NCBI RefSeq assembly: GCF_000024725.1
Contig: NC_013960.1
Coordinates: forward strand, 766,261-830,260
Source: Nitrosococcus halophilus Nc 4
Lineage (GTDB): Bacteria; Pseudomonadota; Gammaproteobacteria; Nitrosococcales; Nitrosococcaceae
Length of the DNA: 64,000 bases
Direction: 5' to 3'
Position 1 is the stretch's first letter; every line of letters starts with the position of its first letter. Made by a program: the position numbers and the translations under genes. Positions 37,382 through 46,519 of this stretch are shown here, one piece after another. Under the pieces are notes generated by a model. That model was not told the origin of the DNA. It searched no databases and saw nothing but the letters and a program-made list of their open reading frames with translations.

Positions 37382-37597
37382 AAAATTCTCCTTAACTATC
37401 TGAAAAGACGGAAAATGGGTTACTAAAATATCCGCAATGGATTTTAGTTACGTCTATAAATTCTGTTAAATTTGCTATTGGGCATCTACCAATAAATATA
37501 GACTTATCCCCTGTCCCTGGGAATGGGTAATTTCACTCCCTATGGAAGTGGAAGCGGCCAGGGGGCCTGGAGGAGGGGTGAATAGCTGGAGATGCGC
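37382..37597. other. Gene-free leader region upstream of HU
   Basis: With the promoter below, 37382-37741 separates the divergent BCAM0308-like gene from hup. No ORF with coding character or RNA gene was recognised. Confidence 0.4.
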
Positions 37598-37629
37598 TTG
37601 ACTCGGCTTCTGGCCAATTGGTATAGAAT
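37598..37629 (+). promoter_or_regulatory. Sigma-70-type promoter of the HU gene
   Basis: TTGACT (37598-37603) is followed after 18 bp by TATAGA (37622-37627). Transcription would start near 37635, giving a leader of about 105 nt. Confidence 0.6.
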
Positions 37630-37741
37630 CTGACGTGGTTTGGAGTTAATCGCGCCGGTCTTAGCCAAGGAAATTCTGTAACCAGCTAACCGTCGAATAA
37701 ATTTAAAGTTAAAATAATTGGCAAAATAGGGGAATAACTTA

Positions 37742-38014
37742 GTGAATAAATCGGAGCTTATTGAATCGGTAGCGGAGTCAGGGGATTTAACCAAAGCTGC
37801 CGCAGCCCGGGCCGTGGATTCTGTTATCGAAGCGGTTACCGATGCGCTAAGGCGTGGTGACCAAGTGACAATCGTAGGTTTTGGCACCTTTTCCGTGCGG
37901 GATCGCGCTGCCCGGACGGGCCGTAACCCGCAAACGGGTGAGGAAATTAAAATCAAAGCTTCGAAAATACCTTCGTTTAAAGCTGGAAAAGCCCTTAAGG
38001 ATGCTGTAAACTAG
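37742..38014 (+). CDS. hupB: DNA-binding protein HU
   Basis: Histone-like nucleoid protein. The 90 residues start [20 protein letters not shown] and contain the DNA-binding arm [19 protein letters not shown] with the tip Arg-Asn-Pro. The start codon is GTG. It is followed 11 bp later by tRNA-Val, so the tRNAs may be processed from its transcript. Confidence 0.94.
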   Translation: MNKSELIESVAESGDLTKAAAARAVDSVIEAVTDALRRGDQVTIVGFGTFSVRDRAARTGRNPQTGEEIKIKASKIPSFKAGKALKDAVN

Positions 38015-38025
38015 GCAGTTTCCTT

Positions 38026-38101
38026 GGGTGCTTAGCTCAGCTGGGAGAGCGTCGCCCTTACAAGGCGAATGTCGGGGGTTCGAGCCCCTCAGCACCCACC
38101 A
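38026..38101 (+). tRNA. tRNA-Val (anticodon TAC)
   Basis: Cloverleaf of 76 nt: acceptor GGGTGCT/AGCACCC, D-arm GCTCAGCTGGGAGAGC, anticodon arm GCCCTTACAAGGC, T-arm GGGGGTTCGAGCCCC and encoded CCA. Confidence 0.95.
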
Positions 38102-38123
38102 GGTGGGATTGATAGTTTTTTTA

Positions 38124-38200
38124 GGAGTGGTAGTTCAGCTGGTTAGAATACCGGCCTGTCACGCCGGGGGTCGCGGGTTCGAATCCCGTCCACTCCGCCA
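38124..38200 (+). tRNA. tRNA-Asp (anticodon GTC)
   Basis: Cloverleaf of 77 nt: acceptor GGAGTGG/CCACTCC, anticodon arm CGGCCTGTCACGCCG, T-arm CGCGGGTTCGAATCCCG, discriminator G and encoded CCA. Confidence 0.95.
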
Positions 38201-38223
38201 TCTTATGTTAGAGCTATAGAATG

Positions 38224-38264
38224 AAAAGGCGCATTTTACAGGATTGTAAATTGCGCCTTTTTTG
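38224..38264 (+). terminator. Rho-independent terminator after the tRNAs
   Basis: AAAAGGCGCA...TTTTACA pairs with TGTAAATTGCGCCTTTT around 38224-38260, followed by a T run. It separates hup-tRNA-tRNA from ppiD. Confidence 0.85.
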
Positions 38265-38306
38265 TTCCTTTTTAGTGGTCGCTCTGTTGAAGAGGTAGCT
38301 AAATCC

Positions 38307-40220
38307 ATGTTGGAAGCCATACGGAGTCGTGCCCAAGGTATCTTTGCCTGGGTAATTGTTGGGCTTATTACTATTCCTTTTGCCCTGTGGGGTATTAATA
38401 ACTATTTCCGCGAAGGGGGAGAAGCCCTAGCCGCCTCCGTCAACGGTGAGGAGATTACTACCCGTGAATTCCGCGCGGCATTCCAGCGCTATACCCAACA
38501 ATTGCGTTTCTTGATGAGGGAAGGTTTCTCGGAAGAAATGCTGGATGACCCGGCGACCAAACAGCGTGTTTTAGAGGGGTTGATTGAGCAGCGCTTGGTT
38601 TTGGATGCCGCGGGGGAGCTTGGGTTAGGCATGAGCGACTCGGAACTCAGTAAGGTCATTCATAACAATGAGGCCTTCCAAGATGAGACGGGTCAGTTTG
38701 ATTTTCAGCGTTACGAGAGTGTGCTGAATAGCCAAGGATTAACGACCGCAGCTTACGAGGCCCGGTTGCGCTTGAGTCTCTTGAGCGAGCAGTTGGCCTC
38801 TACCTTGCACCTTTCGGCGTTTGCAACCCAGCAGGAAATGGAGGATATCGCCCGTCTTCGGCATCAGGAGCGGGAAATCGGCTACGGCATTGTGCCTTCG
38901 TCCAAGTTCCGCGATGCTATTCAAATCAGTGACGAGGAGTTGCGCCAATATTATGAGGAGCATCCGGATGAATTCCGCACCCCAGAGCGGGTGGCGGTGG
39001 ATTATTTGCGCCTTACCGCTAAGTCTTTAGCTACCGATATCCCGGTGGATGAGCAGACCTTGCGTGACCTCTACGCGGAGTCCAAAGATCAATTCGGAAC
39101 CCCGGAGCAGCGCCGGGCCAGTCATATATTGGTACAAGTGCCCCAGGGGGGGGATGATGCCGCCCGGCAGGCGGCACGGGAGAAGGCCGAGGAAGCGTTG
39201 CGGCGTTTACAACAAGGGGAACCTTTTGAGGAAGTGGCCAAGGAAGTCTCGGAAGATCCGGGTTCGGCCCAACAGGGAGGGGATCTGGGTTTCTTTGGGC
39301 GGGGGGTGATGGACCCGGCCTTTGAGGAGGCGGCCTTTTCCCTGGAAAAGGTGGGCGATCTGAGCGAGCCGGTATTGAGCAAGTTTGGTTACCACATTAT
39401 CCAGCTGACCGGTATTCAACGGGGCGAAGCTCCCTCCTTTGAAGAGGTCCGTGAGGAACTGGCGCAAAAGTACCGCCAGCAACTGGCGGAGGAACATTTC
39501 TACGAGCAAGCGGAGACTCTGGATAATCTTACCTATGAGAATCCCTTTACCCTGGAGGTTGCTGCGGAGGCCCTCGAACTCCCCATTGAGACCAGCGAGC
39601 CTTTCTCGCGAAGTGGAGGCAGCGGGATTGGGGCCAACCCCAAGGTGGTGACGGCTGCTTTTAGTGAAGAAGTGCTGCAGGAAGAGATGAACAGCCGAAC
39701 TCTTGAGTTAGGACCCAATGACCTGGTGGTATTACGGGTAAAAAAACATTTCCCAGCCGACATCAAGCCCTTTGAGGAAGTCCGCGAAAAAATACAGGAA
39801 AATTTGACCTTGGAGCGGGCCAAGGCCAAGGCCCGAGAACAGGGAGACGCCTTGGTTGAGCGCTTGCGGCAGGGAGAGGCTCCGGAATCTGTTTTTGCTG
39901 GGGAAGAGGCTTGGAATGAGAAGAAATTTTATAGCCGTCGCGGCGAGGGTATTCCTCGGGAGATCCTGAAGATGGCCTATGGGTTGCCCCATCCTCAATC
40001 GGAGAGTCCCGTTTTTGCAGGACAACCCTTGGGATCAGGGGACTATGCAGTGGTAGGCCTCTATACGGTCAAGGATGGAGACCTGAAGCAGCTAGATGAG
40101 AAAGCGCGCCAATCCCTGGCCCAAGAAGTGGAGCAGATGCACGGCCAAGTGGCCTATCGGGGCTTTATCGATGAGTTGAGAGCGGAAGCAGATATTAAAA
40201 TTTATCGGGATAACCTGTAA
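38307..40220 (+). CDS. ppiD: Periplasmic peptidyl-prolyl isomerase/chaperone PpiD
   Basis: Inner-membrane-anchored periplasmic chaperone acting near the Sec translocon. An N-terminal helix (FAWVIVGLITIPFALWGINN) is followed by a SurA-N-like chaperone region (about 40-200), a parvulin domain (RRASHILVQVPQ to FSLEKVGDLSEPVLSKFGYH) and a C-terminal helical part; 637 residues from ATG 38307. An earlier in-frame start inside the terminator is unlikely. It ends one base before the convergent symporter gene. Confidence 0.92.
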   Translation: MLEAIRSRAQGIFAWVIVGLITIPFALWGINNYFREGGEALAASVNGEEITTREFRAAFQRYTQQLRFLMREGFSEEMLDDPATKQRVLEGLIEQRLVLDAAGELGLGMSDSELSKVIHNNEAFQDETGQFDFQRYESVLNSQGLTTAAYEARLRLSLLSEQLASTLHLSAFATQQEMEDIARLRHQEREIGYGIVPSSKFRDAIQISDEELRQYYEEHPDEFRTPERVAVDYLRLTAKSLATDIPVDEQTLRDLYAESKDQFGTPEQRRASHILVQVPQGGDDAARQAAREKAEEALRRLQQGEPFEEVAKEVSEDPGSAQQGGDLGFFGRGVMDPAFEEAAFSLEKVGDLSEPVLSKFGYHIIQLTGIQRGEAPSFEEVREELAQKYRQQLAEEHFYEQAETLDNLTYENPFTLEVAAEALELPIETSEPFSRSGGSGIGANPKVVTAAFSEEVLQEEMNSRTLELGPNDLVVLRVKKHFPADIKPFEEVREKIQENLTLERAKAKAREQGDALVERLRQGEAPESVFAGEEAWNEKKFYSRRGEGIPREILKMAYGLPHPQSESPVFAGQPLGSGDYAVVGLYTVKDGDLKQLDEKARQSLAQEVEQMHGQVAYRGFIDELRAEADIKIYRDNL

Positions 40221-40221
40221 C

Positions 40222-41433
40222 TTAGCTTTTGGGTAGGAAGCGGGCTAACACGGCGGCCCCGACGGCATCGCCCCAAACATTCACCGAGGTGCGGAAGCGA
40301 TCGAGAAACCAGTCCACAGCCAGTAATAGCCCAATGCCCTCAAGGGGGAGACCCACGGCATTCAACACGATGACCAGGGTGACCAGGCCCGCCTCGGGGA
40401 TGCCGGCGGCGCCAATGGCGGCCAAGGTGGCGGTGATAAAGATAAGAGCCTGCTGTTCCAAGCCCAGGTGGATCCCATACGCTTGGGCAATGAACATTGC
40501 CGCCGCAGCTTCGTAAAGGGCCGTGCCGTCCATGTTAATCGTGGAGCCCAAGGGCAGCACGAAGCGAACGGCTCGGGGGTCAACCTCATTTTCCCGCGCG
40601 CATTCCATGGTGAGCGGCAGGGTGGCGGAGGAACTGGCGGTGCCAAAAGCGGTCAGCAGGGCGCGGAGCATGGTGACCAGGTAATCCCACCCTCGGCCGG
40701 CAACAAAAAACAAGAGCAGCAGCAGCACCACAAAGTGCAGGGCCAGCCCGGAAAGCACGGTCACCACATGCCACCCTACGGCGCTGACTTCCCTTAAAAA
40801 AGCTTCGCCGCCGCCGCTCTGGCCTAGGCGGGCGGCGATGAGGGCGAAGATGCCCACCGGCGCCAGGTACATGATCCATACCACCAGCTTCATCATGGCC
40901 TCATTCACCCCTTCAAAGAAAGCCAATACCGGTCGGCCTTTATCTCCGAGTGTGGTGAGTGTGGCGGAGAACAAGATGGCGAAGACAATGAGGGGGAGGA
41001 GTTGCCCTTCAGCGGCAGCATTAATGAGATTGGGGGAGATGAGGGAGAGTAAAATATCCTCAATTCCCGTCTCTCCTTTGGCGGCAACGTTTTCGGGGAC
41101 CGAGCCATCGCCAATAGTGATACCGCTCCCGGGTTGAATCAGGTTGACGACCAGCAGGCCAATGGCCACCGCAATGGCGGTAGTGCAGGCATAATAGCCG
41201 ATGGCGATAGCCCCCACCCGCTCTAGTTTACGGACATCCCCCAAACTGGCGACGCCGGTAATGACGGCAGACAGGATCAGGGGGATGATGGTCATCTTGA
41301 GGGCATTGAGAAACAGGGTGCCGAGCCAAGCCACGGCTTCCATGCGGGGGCCAGCGTACCATCCCGCCAGGACGCCTGCAATCACGCCAACGATAATAAA
41401 TCCCAGAAGTATAAGCGCAGTACGATGGGGCAT
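40222..41433 (-). CDS. Dicarboxylate/amino acid:cation symporter (DAACS family)
   Basis: Sodium- or proton-coupled uptake of C4-dicarboxylates or acidic amino acids. The 403-residue membrane protein has eight or so helices and the two re-entrant loop motifs: FGTASSSATLPLTME and, after it, GSTINMDGTALYEAAAAMF, plus a C-terminal AAGIPEAGLVTLVIVL. The substrate cannot be told by eye. Confidence 0.9.
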   Translation of the reverse strand: MPHRTALILLGFIIVGVIAGVLAGWYAGPRMEAVAWLGTLFLNALKMTIIPLILSAVITGVASLGDVRKLERVGAIAIGYYACTTAIAVAIGLLVVNLIQPGSGITIGDGSVPENVAAKGETGIEDILLSLISPNLINAAAEGQLLPLIVFAILFSATLTTLGDKGRPVLAFFEGVNEAMMKLVVWIMYLAPVGIFALIAARLGQSGGGEAFLREVSAVGWHVVTVLSGLALHFVVLLLLLFFVAGRGWDYLVTMLRALLTAFGTASSSATLPLTMECARENEVDPRAVRFVLPLGSTINMDGTALYEAAAAMFIAQAYGIHLGLEQQALIFITATLAAIGAAGIPEAGLVTLVIVLNAVGLPLEGIGLLLAVDWFLDRFRTSVNVWGDAVGAAVLARFLPKS

Positions 41434-41518
41434 AGTTTTCAGAATTTGCTTTTGTTATTTTTATGGGTAGTCGTATGTTATGGCGCCAGAGGGGCGAAAA
41501 GGGGTCGTGGTTTCTCCC

Positions 41519-42298
41519 TCACTCGCCCATGCCGACAATGTGGTAGCCCCCATCCACATAGACGATTTCCCCCGTAATTCCTGAGGCCAAATCGGAGCAG
41601 AGGAAAGCGGCCACATTCCCCACTTCTTCCGTGGTGACATTGCGCTTGAGGGGGGTGTTGCGTTCGGAATAAGCCAGGAATTTATTGAAATTATCAATGC
41701 CCGCTGCCGCTAGAGTCTTAATGGGACCGGCGGAGATGGCGTTGACTCGGGTTCCCTCCGGTCCCAGGGCGGTGGCCATGTAGCGCACATTAGCTTCGAG
41801 ACTGGCTTTCGCCACCCCCATGACATTATAGTTAGGAATGGTCCGTTCAGCCCCGAGGTAGCTGAGGGTCAGGAGGGCGCCCTTGCGACCATGCATCATG
41901 GTTCGGCCTGCTTTTGCCAGGGCGGCAAAGCTGTAAGAACTGATGTCGTGGGCGATGCGGAAACCGTCTCGGGTGACGCTCTCGAGGTAATCCCCCTGCA
42001 ACTGGTCACGGGGAGCAAAGGCTACTGAGTGGACAATGATATCCACATGGTCCCAATAATCGTCTAGGTGGGTAAACAGGGCTTCGATTTGTTCGTCGCT
42101 GCTGACATCGCAGGGCAGGGTGATATCGGTATCGCATTGGGAGGCCAGCTTTTCAATTCGCCCCTGAAGTTTTTCGTTTTGGTAGGTCAGCGCCAATTCG
42201 GCACCTTCTCGCTTCATGGCTTGGGCGATTCCCCAGGCAATAGAGCGGGGGCTGGCGACACCCACAATGAGGACCTTTTTATCTGCTAGAAAACCCAT
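41519..42298 (-). CDS. fabI: Enoyl-ACP reductase (NADH), FabI
   Basis: Final reduction step in each cycle of fatty acid synthesis. The 259 residues start with the atypical Rossmann motif [19 protein letters not shown] and have the FabI-type Tyr-x6-Lys (YNVMGVAK), with [18 protein letters not shown] before it. Length is normal. Supplies the fatty-acid cycle used by bioC/bioH upstream. Confidence 0.95.
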   Translation of the reverse strand: MGFLADKKVLIVGVASPRSIAWGIAQAMKREGAELALTYQNEKLQGRIEKLASQCDTDITLPCDVSSDEQIEALFTHLDDYWDHVDIIVHSVAFAPRDQLQGDYLESVTRDGFRIAHDISSYSFAALAKAGRTMMHGRKGALLTLSYLGAERTIPNYNVMGVAKASLEANVRYMATALGPEGTRVNAISAGPIKTLAAAGIDNFNKFLAYSERNTPLKRNVTTEEVGNVAAFLCSDLASGITGEIVYVDGGYHIVGMGE

Positions 42299-42424
42299 AA
42301 GTATGACTCCTCAAATCTTTTTTTCTCAGAAGTTGGCGGGTAAAACTACCCGAAATTGCCCGTTTCCGAAAGGGGAAAAAGGGGACTTTTCCTTGAGTGG
42401 GCTTATAGTGAGCGTTTTGCAAGC

Positions 42425-44614
42425 ATGTTAATAGCTTTTTTGATCTCTCCTCTCCTGCGCTGGACAGGAATTTTCTGCCTCCTATGGCTAACGGCCTGTA
42501 CGGGGGAAATCTGGAATAATCCCTATCCCCATACCGAGGGTGCCCATAACGTCGCCTATTCAAGTTTTAATTTGCGTCCCAAGACCTTGGATCCGGCCCG
42601 TTCCTATAGTGCCAACGAGGTGATCTTTACCGGTCAGATCTACGAGCCTCCTTTGCAATACCATTATCTGCTGCGTCCCTATACCCTAACGCCCTTGACC
42701 GCCGAATCTTTGCCCCAGGTCACTTACTTGGACGCGACGGGCAATCTTCTTCCCGAGGAGGCCTCCGCCCATGAAATTGCTTATAGCGTTTATGAGCTTC
42801 GGATCCGACCGGGGATTTATTACCAACCCCATCCGGCATTGGCCAAGGATGACGCGGGCCGGTTGCTTTACCATAACCTAACTCCTGGGGAGTTGGAGGG
42901 AATTTATAAGATTGGCGATTTTCCCCGCACCGGCACCCGGGAATTGGTCGCGGCGGATTATGTCTACCAGATTAAACGTTTGGCCCACCCCAAGGTCCAC
43001 TCCCCCATTTTGGGCCTGATGAGCCATCATATTGTGGGATTGAAGGAATATACCCAAACTTTGGCGGCGGCCCAAGCCGGTACCCAGGATGAGTATCTAG
43101 ATCTTCGTGCCTATCCCCTAGCCGGGGTAGAGGTCGTGGACCGCTATACTTATCGATTAACCATCGAAGGCAAATACCCCCAATTGCGCTATTGGTTGGC
43201 CATGCCTTTTTTTGCCCCCGTACCCTGGGAAGCGGATCGGTTTTATTCACAACCAGGCATGGCCGAGCGCAATTTGAACCTGGATTGGTACCCTGTGGGG
43301 ACGGGACCCTACATGCTGACGGAAAATGATCCTAATCGCCGCATGGTGCTGGAACGCAATCCGAACTTTCATGGGGAAACTTATCCCACTGAGGGGGAAC
43401 CTGAGGATAAGACCGCGGGTCTCCTGGCGGATGGGGGCGAACCTTTGCCTTTCATTGATCGGGTGGTGTTTAGTCTAGAGAAGGAAAGCATTCCCTACTG
43501 GAATAAATTCTTGCAGGGATACTACGATGCTTCTGAAGTGGCTTCAGACAGTTTTGATCAAGCCTTGCGCATTTCCGGCGGAGGCGAGCTCAGCTTGACG
43601 GCACAGATGGAGGCTAAGGGCATCAAGCTGGTCACGGCTATTGGCACTTCCACCTATTATGTGGGCTTTAATATGTTGGACCCGGTGGTGGGAGGGTATA
43701 GCGAACGGGCCCGCAAGCTGCGCCAGGCCATTTCCATTGCCATCGACTACGAGGAATTTATCTCCATCTTTGCCAATGGTCGTGGGATTGCCGCTCAAGG
43801 TCCCTTGCCTCCGGGAATTTTCGGCTATGAAAGCGGCGAAAAGGGGATTAATCCTTATGTGTATGAATGGGAAAAGGGACAACCTCGTCGCAAGTCCCTG
43901 CAAACAGCCCGTCGGCTGTTGACTGAAGCCGGTTATCCCAATGGCCGGGACGCCGAGACCGGCAAACCCCTCTTGTTGCATTTTGATACCACCAGCAGAG
44001 GCCCGGACAGCGCTGCTTTACTGAGCTGGATGCGGAAGCAATTCCGGAAACTGAATATCCAGTTGGTGGTGCGCGATACTGACTACAACCGCTTTCAAGA
44101 CAAGATGCGCCAGGGCAATGCCCAGATCTTCCAATGGGGGTGGAACGCGGATTATCCCGATCCAGAAAATTTTTTATTTTTGCTCTATGGGCCTGAGGGC
44201 AAGGCCAAACATGGTGGCGAGAACGCAGCTAACTATAGTAATCCGGAATTCAATCGTCTTTTTGGGCAGATGAAAAGTATGGAAAACGGTCCGGAGCGCT
44301 TGATGATTATCCGAGAAATGGTGGCTATTGCCCGCCAGGATGCCCCTTGGGTTTGGGGCTATCATCCTAAGCAGGTGAATTTGCTCCATGCCTGGAATTC
44401 TAATGTCAAACCTAACTTGATGGCGAATAATACCTTGAAGTACCGCCGCATTGATCCGCAACTACGGGCCCAGTTGCGGGCTGAATGGAATCGCCCGGTG
44501 ATCTGGCCCCTGTGGGCGCTTTTAGCGGCCTTGGTGTTAGTGGCCATGCCCGCAGTGATGCTTTACTGGCGCAAAGAACGACAGCCAGGGCGAGTGGTGT
44601 TGGAAGAGCATTAG
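42425..44614 (+). CDS. Family 5 extracellular solute-binding lipoprotein with C-terminal membrane helix
   Basis: Oligopeptide-type ABC substrate-binding protein. ATG 42425 gives a lipoprotein signal (LIAFLISPLLRWTGIFCLLW, lipobox LTAC), then the SBP_bac_5 domain from FNLRPKTLDPARSYSANE to the C terminus (QAISIAIDYEEFISIF, QWGWNADYPDPENF). Unusually, the last 45 residues hold a transmembrane segment (PLWALLAALVLVAMPAVMLY) with a basic tail, so the protein may be anchored at both ends. No permease or ATPase gene follows; the region beyond is degraded DNA. Confidence 0.88.
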   Translation: MLIAFLISPLLRWTGIFCLLWLTACTGEIWNNPYPHTEGAHNVAYSSFNLRPKTLDPARSYSANEVIFTGQIYEPPLQYHYLLRPYTLTPLTAESLPQVTYLDATGNLLPEEASAHEIAYSVYELRIRPGIYYQPHPALAKDDAGRLLYHNLTPGELEGIYKIGDFPRTGTRELVAADYVYQIKRLAHPKVHSPILGLMSHHIVGLKEYTQTLAAAQAGTQDEYLDLRAYPLAGVEVVDRYTYRLTIEGKYPQLRYWLAMPFFAPVPWEADRFYSQPGMAERNLNLDWYPVGTGPYMLTENDPNRRMVLERNPNFHGETYPTEGEPEDKTAGLLADGGEPLPFIDRVVFSLEKESIPYWNKFLQGYYDASEVASDSFDQALRISGGGELSLTAQMEAKGIKLVTAIGTSTYYVGFNMLDPVVGGYSERARKLRQAISIAIDYEEFISIFANGRGIAAQGPLPPGIFGYESGEKGINPYVYEWEKGQPRRKSLQTARRLLTEAGYPNGRDAETGKPLLLHFDTTSRGPDSAALLSWMRKQFRKLNIQLVVRDTDYNRFQDKMRQGNAQIFQWGWNADYPDPENFLFLLYGPEGKAKHGGENAANYSNPEFNRLFGQMKSMENGPERLMIIREMVAIARQDAPWVWGYHPKQVNLLHAWNSNVKPNLMANNTLKYRRIDPQLRAQLRAEWNRPVIWPLWALLAALVLVAMPAVMLYWRKERQPGRVVLEEH

Positions 44615-44652
44615 CATTAAGAAGAAGGAAGGGGACATAAGGAGGAACCGGG

Positions 44653-45248
44653 ATGACGCTCGCCAGAGATCGGCAAGGGGGGTACACCTACGGGGATTAT
44701 CTCACGTGGCCGGAAGAGGAACGGTGGGAACTGATTGACGGTGTGGCTTATGGCATGGCACCAGCGCCAAGCCGAAACCACCAAGAAATACTGTTGGAAC
44801 TGTCCCGCCAGAGATTGCCAATTTTTTCCTCGAACGACCCTGCCGCGTCTATAGGGCGCACTTTGATGTGCGCCTACCGAAGAGCGATGAGGCTGACGAG
44901 CAGACAGAAACCGTCGTTCAACCTGATCTTGCTGTGATCTGCGATTCCTCCAAATTGGATGAGAGGGGTTGCCGTGGTGCGCCCGATTGGATCATCGAAG
45001 TATTATCGCCTGCTACCGCAGCGAAAGATCAAATCCAAAAGCGAGTCCTTTATGAACGGGTGGGTGTCAAAGAATATTGGACAGCGCACCCCACCGATAA
45101 GCTGGTGACAGTATGGTTAAAGAGTGGGAAGGGCACTTATGGTAAGCCTAATATTGTGGAAGGTAAAGGGATGTTGGCTGTTGCTACCTTTCCTGAACTC
45201 GAAATTAATCTGAATCAGGTGTTTGTCAAAGGTGAGGAGAAAGAATGA
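44653..45248 (+). pseudogene. Uma2-family endonuclease, frameshifted
   Basis: The first part (YTYGDYLTWPEEERWELIDG ... HQEILLELSRQ) and the second (FDVRLPKSDEADEQTETVVQ then PDLAVICD ... PDWIIEVLSPATAAKDQ ... REYW-like KEYWTAHP) together make one Uma2 protein (PD-(D/E)xK fold). The frames are joined by an extra AG in CGCCAGAGATTGCC at 44812-44813; removing it restores one frame of about 198 codons. Confidence 0.85.
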
Positions 45249-45330
45249 AAGATTCCTGCGCTGAAGAGTTTCGGAAAGCGGACGGCCCTATCTCCGCACC
45301 TTTTAGAAAATCTCAACTACCCCTATGGAG

Positions 45331-45441
45331 TAGGGTGTGCAGAGCACGGCGATGCACACCATCGAAAGGGAAAGGGGGAGCAGCGATAGGGTTCGCTGCA
45401 CTCAACCTATCCTAGCAAAAGGGTTTTCCAGCAGCTTCTAA
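45331..45441. repeat. Partial copy of the AAGCTGTTGG repeat element
   Basis: GTAGGGTGTGCAGAGC (45331-45346) and its continuation GATGCACACCAT, and the right part ending TTTTCCAGCAGCTTCTAAG (45424-45442), match the complete element at 59007-59209. The left terminal repeat is missing. Confidence 0.7.
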
Positions 45442-45491
45442 GCAATATAGCTGCCAAATAAGCGCGATATTTTAATAGGGAACAGTTGCCA

Positions 45492-45735
45492 ATGCTAATA
45501 CAATACATGCAAGCGGCTATGCGCCATGCACAGTATGAGATTCTTTCCGATGATGGCTCATTTTATGGCGAAATTCCGCCATGCAGAGGAGTTTATGCGA
45601 ATGCCGCTTCACTTGGAAGAGTGCCGGGAGCAACTAGAAGAAGTGTTGGAAGAGTGGATCTTATTTAGGGTTCATAAAAATTTAGACTTGCCAGTGATCG
45701 ATGGAATTGAATTAATAATAAAAGAAATTGTTTAA
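45492..45735 (+). pseudogene. hicB: HicB-like antitoxin, frameshifted
   Basis: The frame from ATG 45492 gives a HicB opening (HAQYEILSDDGSFYGEIPPC, RGVYANAASL), then shifts: a G inserted in CTTGGAAGAG near 45618 moves the reading to another frame, where the remaining HicB sequence (EECREQLEEVLEEWILFRVH, LPVIDGIELIIKEIV) continues to TAA 45733-45735. The gene order and the TAATG overlap with hicA are normal. Confidence 0.85.
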
Positions 45736-45953
45736 TGCCTGTTTTCGGATCCATCAAACGGCGGGAATTAATCTATTACCTACGGCAGCTTGGCTTTGAG
45801 GGTCCTTATTCAGGTGGAAGGCATCAGTTTATGATCAGAGGTAGCGTGACTATCCGTGTTCCCAATCCACACCAAGGGGATATTGGCAAGTAGCTTCTGG
45901 CAAGCATATTGAGGCAGGCACAAATCAGTAAAGAAGAATGGAAAAAGCTATAA
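45735..45953 (+). pseudogene. hicA: HicA-like toxin with in-frame stop
   Basis: The 72-codon frame reads as HicA (IKRRELIYYLRQLGFEGPYS, GGRHQF with the catalytic-type His, RVPNPHQGDIGK). TAG at 45891-45893 stands where a Glu codon (GKELLASI) is expected; the rest of the toxin (LLASILRQAQISKEEWKKL) follows in frame to TAA 45951. Both genes of this pair are therefore broken. Confidence 0.85.
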
Positions 45954-46150
45954 ATGGCCTAATATAACGGAGCCAGGTCTTGCGTTGTAGATTTAAAAAG
46001 CGTCTAAGCCCGGGAATATTAAGGGTCTTGAATCATGCATTAGCAATGGGCTCAGGGTTCAGCCATTGCTTATCCTTGTCGGACAATTCCAATGGGCTCT
46101 AAGGGATGCAGAGGCAGGGTATATATATAGATGAGGGGAGATGCCTCAAC

Positions 46151-46182
46151 ACCGCAGCCCCCGTGAAGGGGGCGGTGGCGGT
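46151..46182. repeat. Strong hairpin beyond the double-glycine peptide genes
   Basis: GCCCCC / GGGGGC with flanking ACCGC / GCGGT pairs forms a stem-loop just after the stop of the minus-strand gene at 46186. It has no T run on that side and may protect the mRNA's 3' end. The stretch 45954-46150 has no recognised gene. Confidence 0.55.
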
Positions 46183-46185
46183 ATT

Positions 46186-46455
46186 TTAGGTAAAGAGGTT
46201 GGTGGTCACGGGCGCGCTTTGGCTCAGCGTCGGGCTGATATTGGGAGCAAACAAGCCAAAGTTAGAGACATTATTGGCGGCATTGATATTCAGGGATTGG
46301 AATTGGTTAATCTCCTGATTTAGATCGATATCAACGGCCACATTGGCAAAACTCAAGCCGGGAAGCCCGAGGGCTTTACCGCCCCGCAGGGTGGACATCT
46401 GCCGGGAGTCCAGGGTTCTGTTTTCAGCTAAATCGGCAACGGTAATGGATGTCAT
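46186..46455 (-). CDS. Double-glycine leader peptide 2 (RiPP-like or secreted Asn-rich peptide)
   Basis: From ATG 46455 (preceded by GAGGAAAG) the 89 residues begin with a 26-residue leader TSITVADLAENRTLDSRQMS then TLRGG, ending in Gly-Gly. The 63-residue remainder is rich in Asn, Leu and Phe and contains QEINQFQSLNINAANNVSNF. It is a paralogue of the product of 46520-46810: same leader length and the same core motif. No maturase, C39 peptidase or transporter gene is in the window. Function unknown. Confidence 0.75.
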   Translation of the reverse strand: MTSITVADLAENRTLDSRQMSTLRGGKALGLPGLSFANVAVDIDLNQEINQFQSLNINAANNVSNFGLFAPNISPTLSQSAPVTTNLFT

Positions 46456-46519
46456 GTTACTTTCCTCTGTCAAGTGGGGGGGCCGTTGGCCCCCCTCGTT
46501 CATCTAGGCCAGATTGAGT

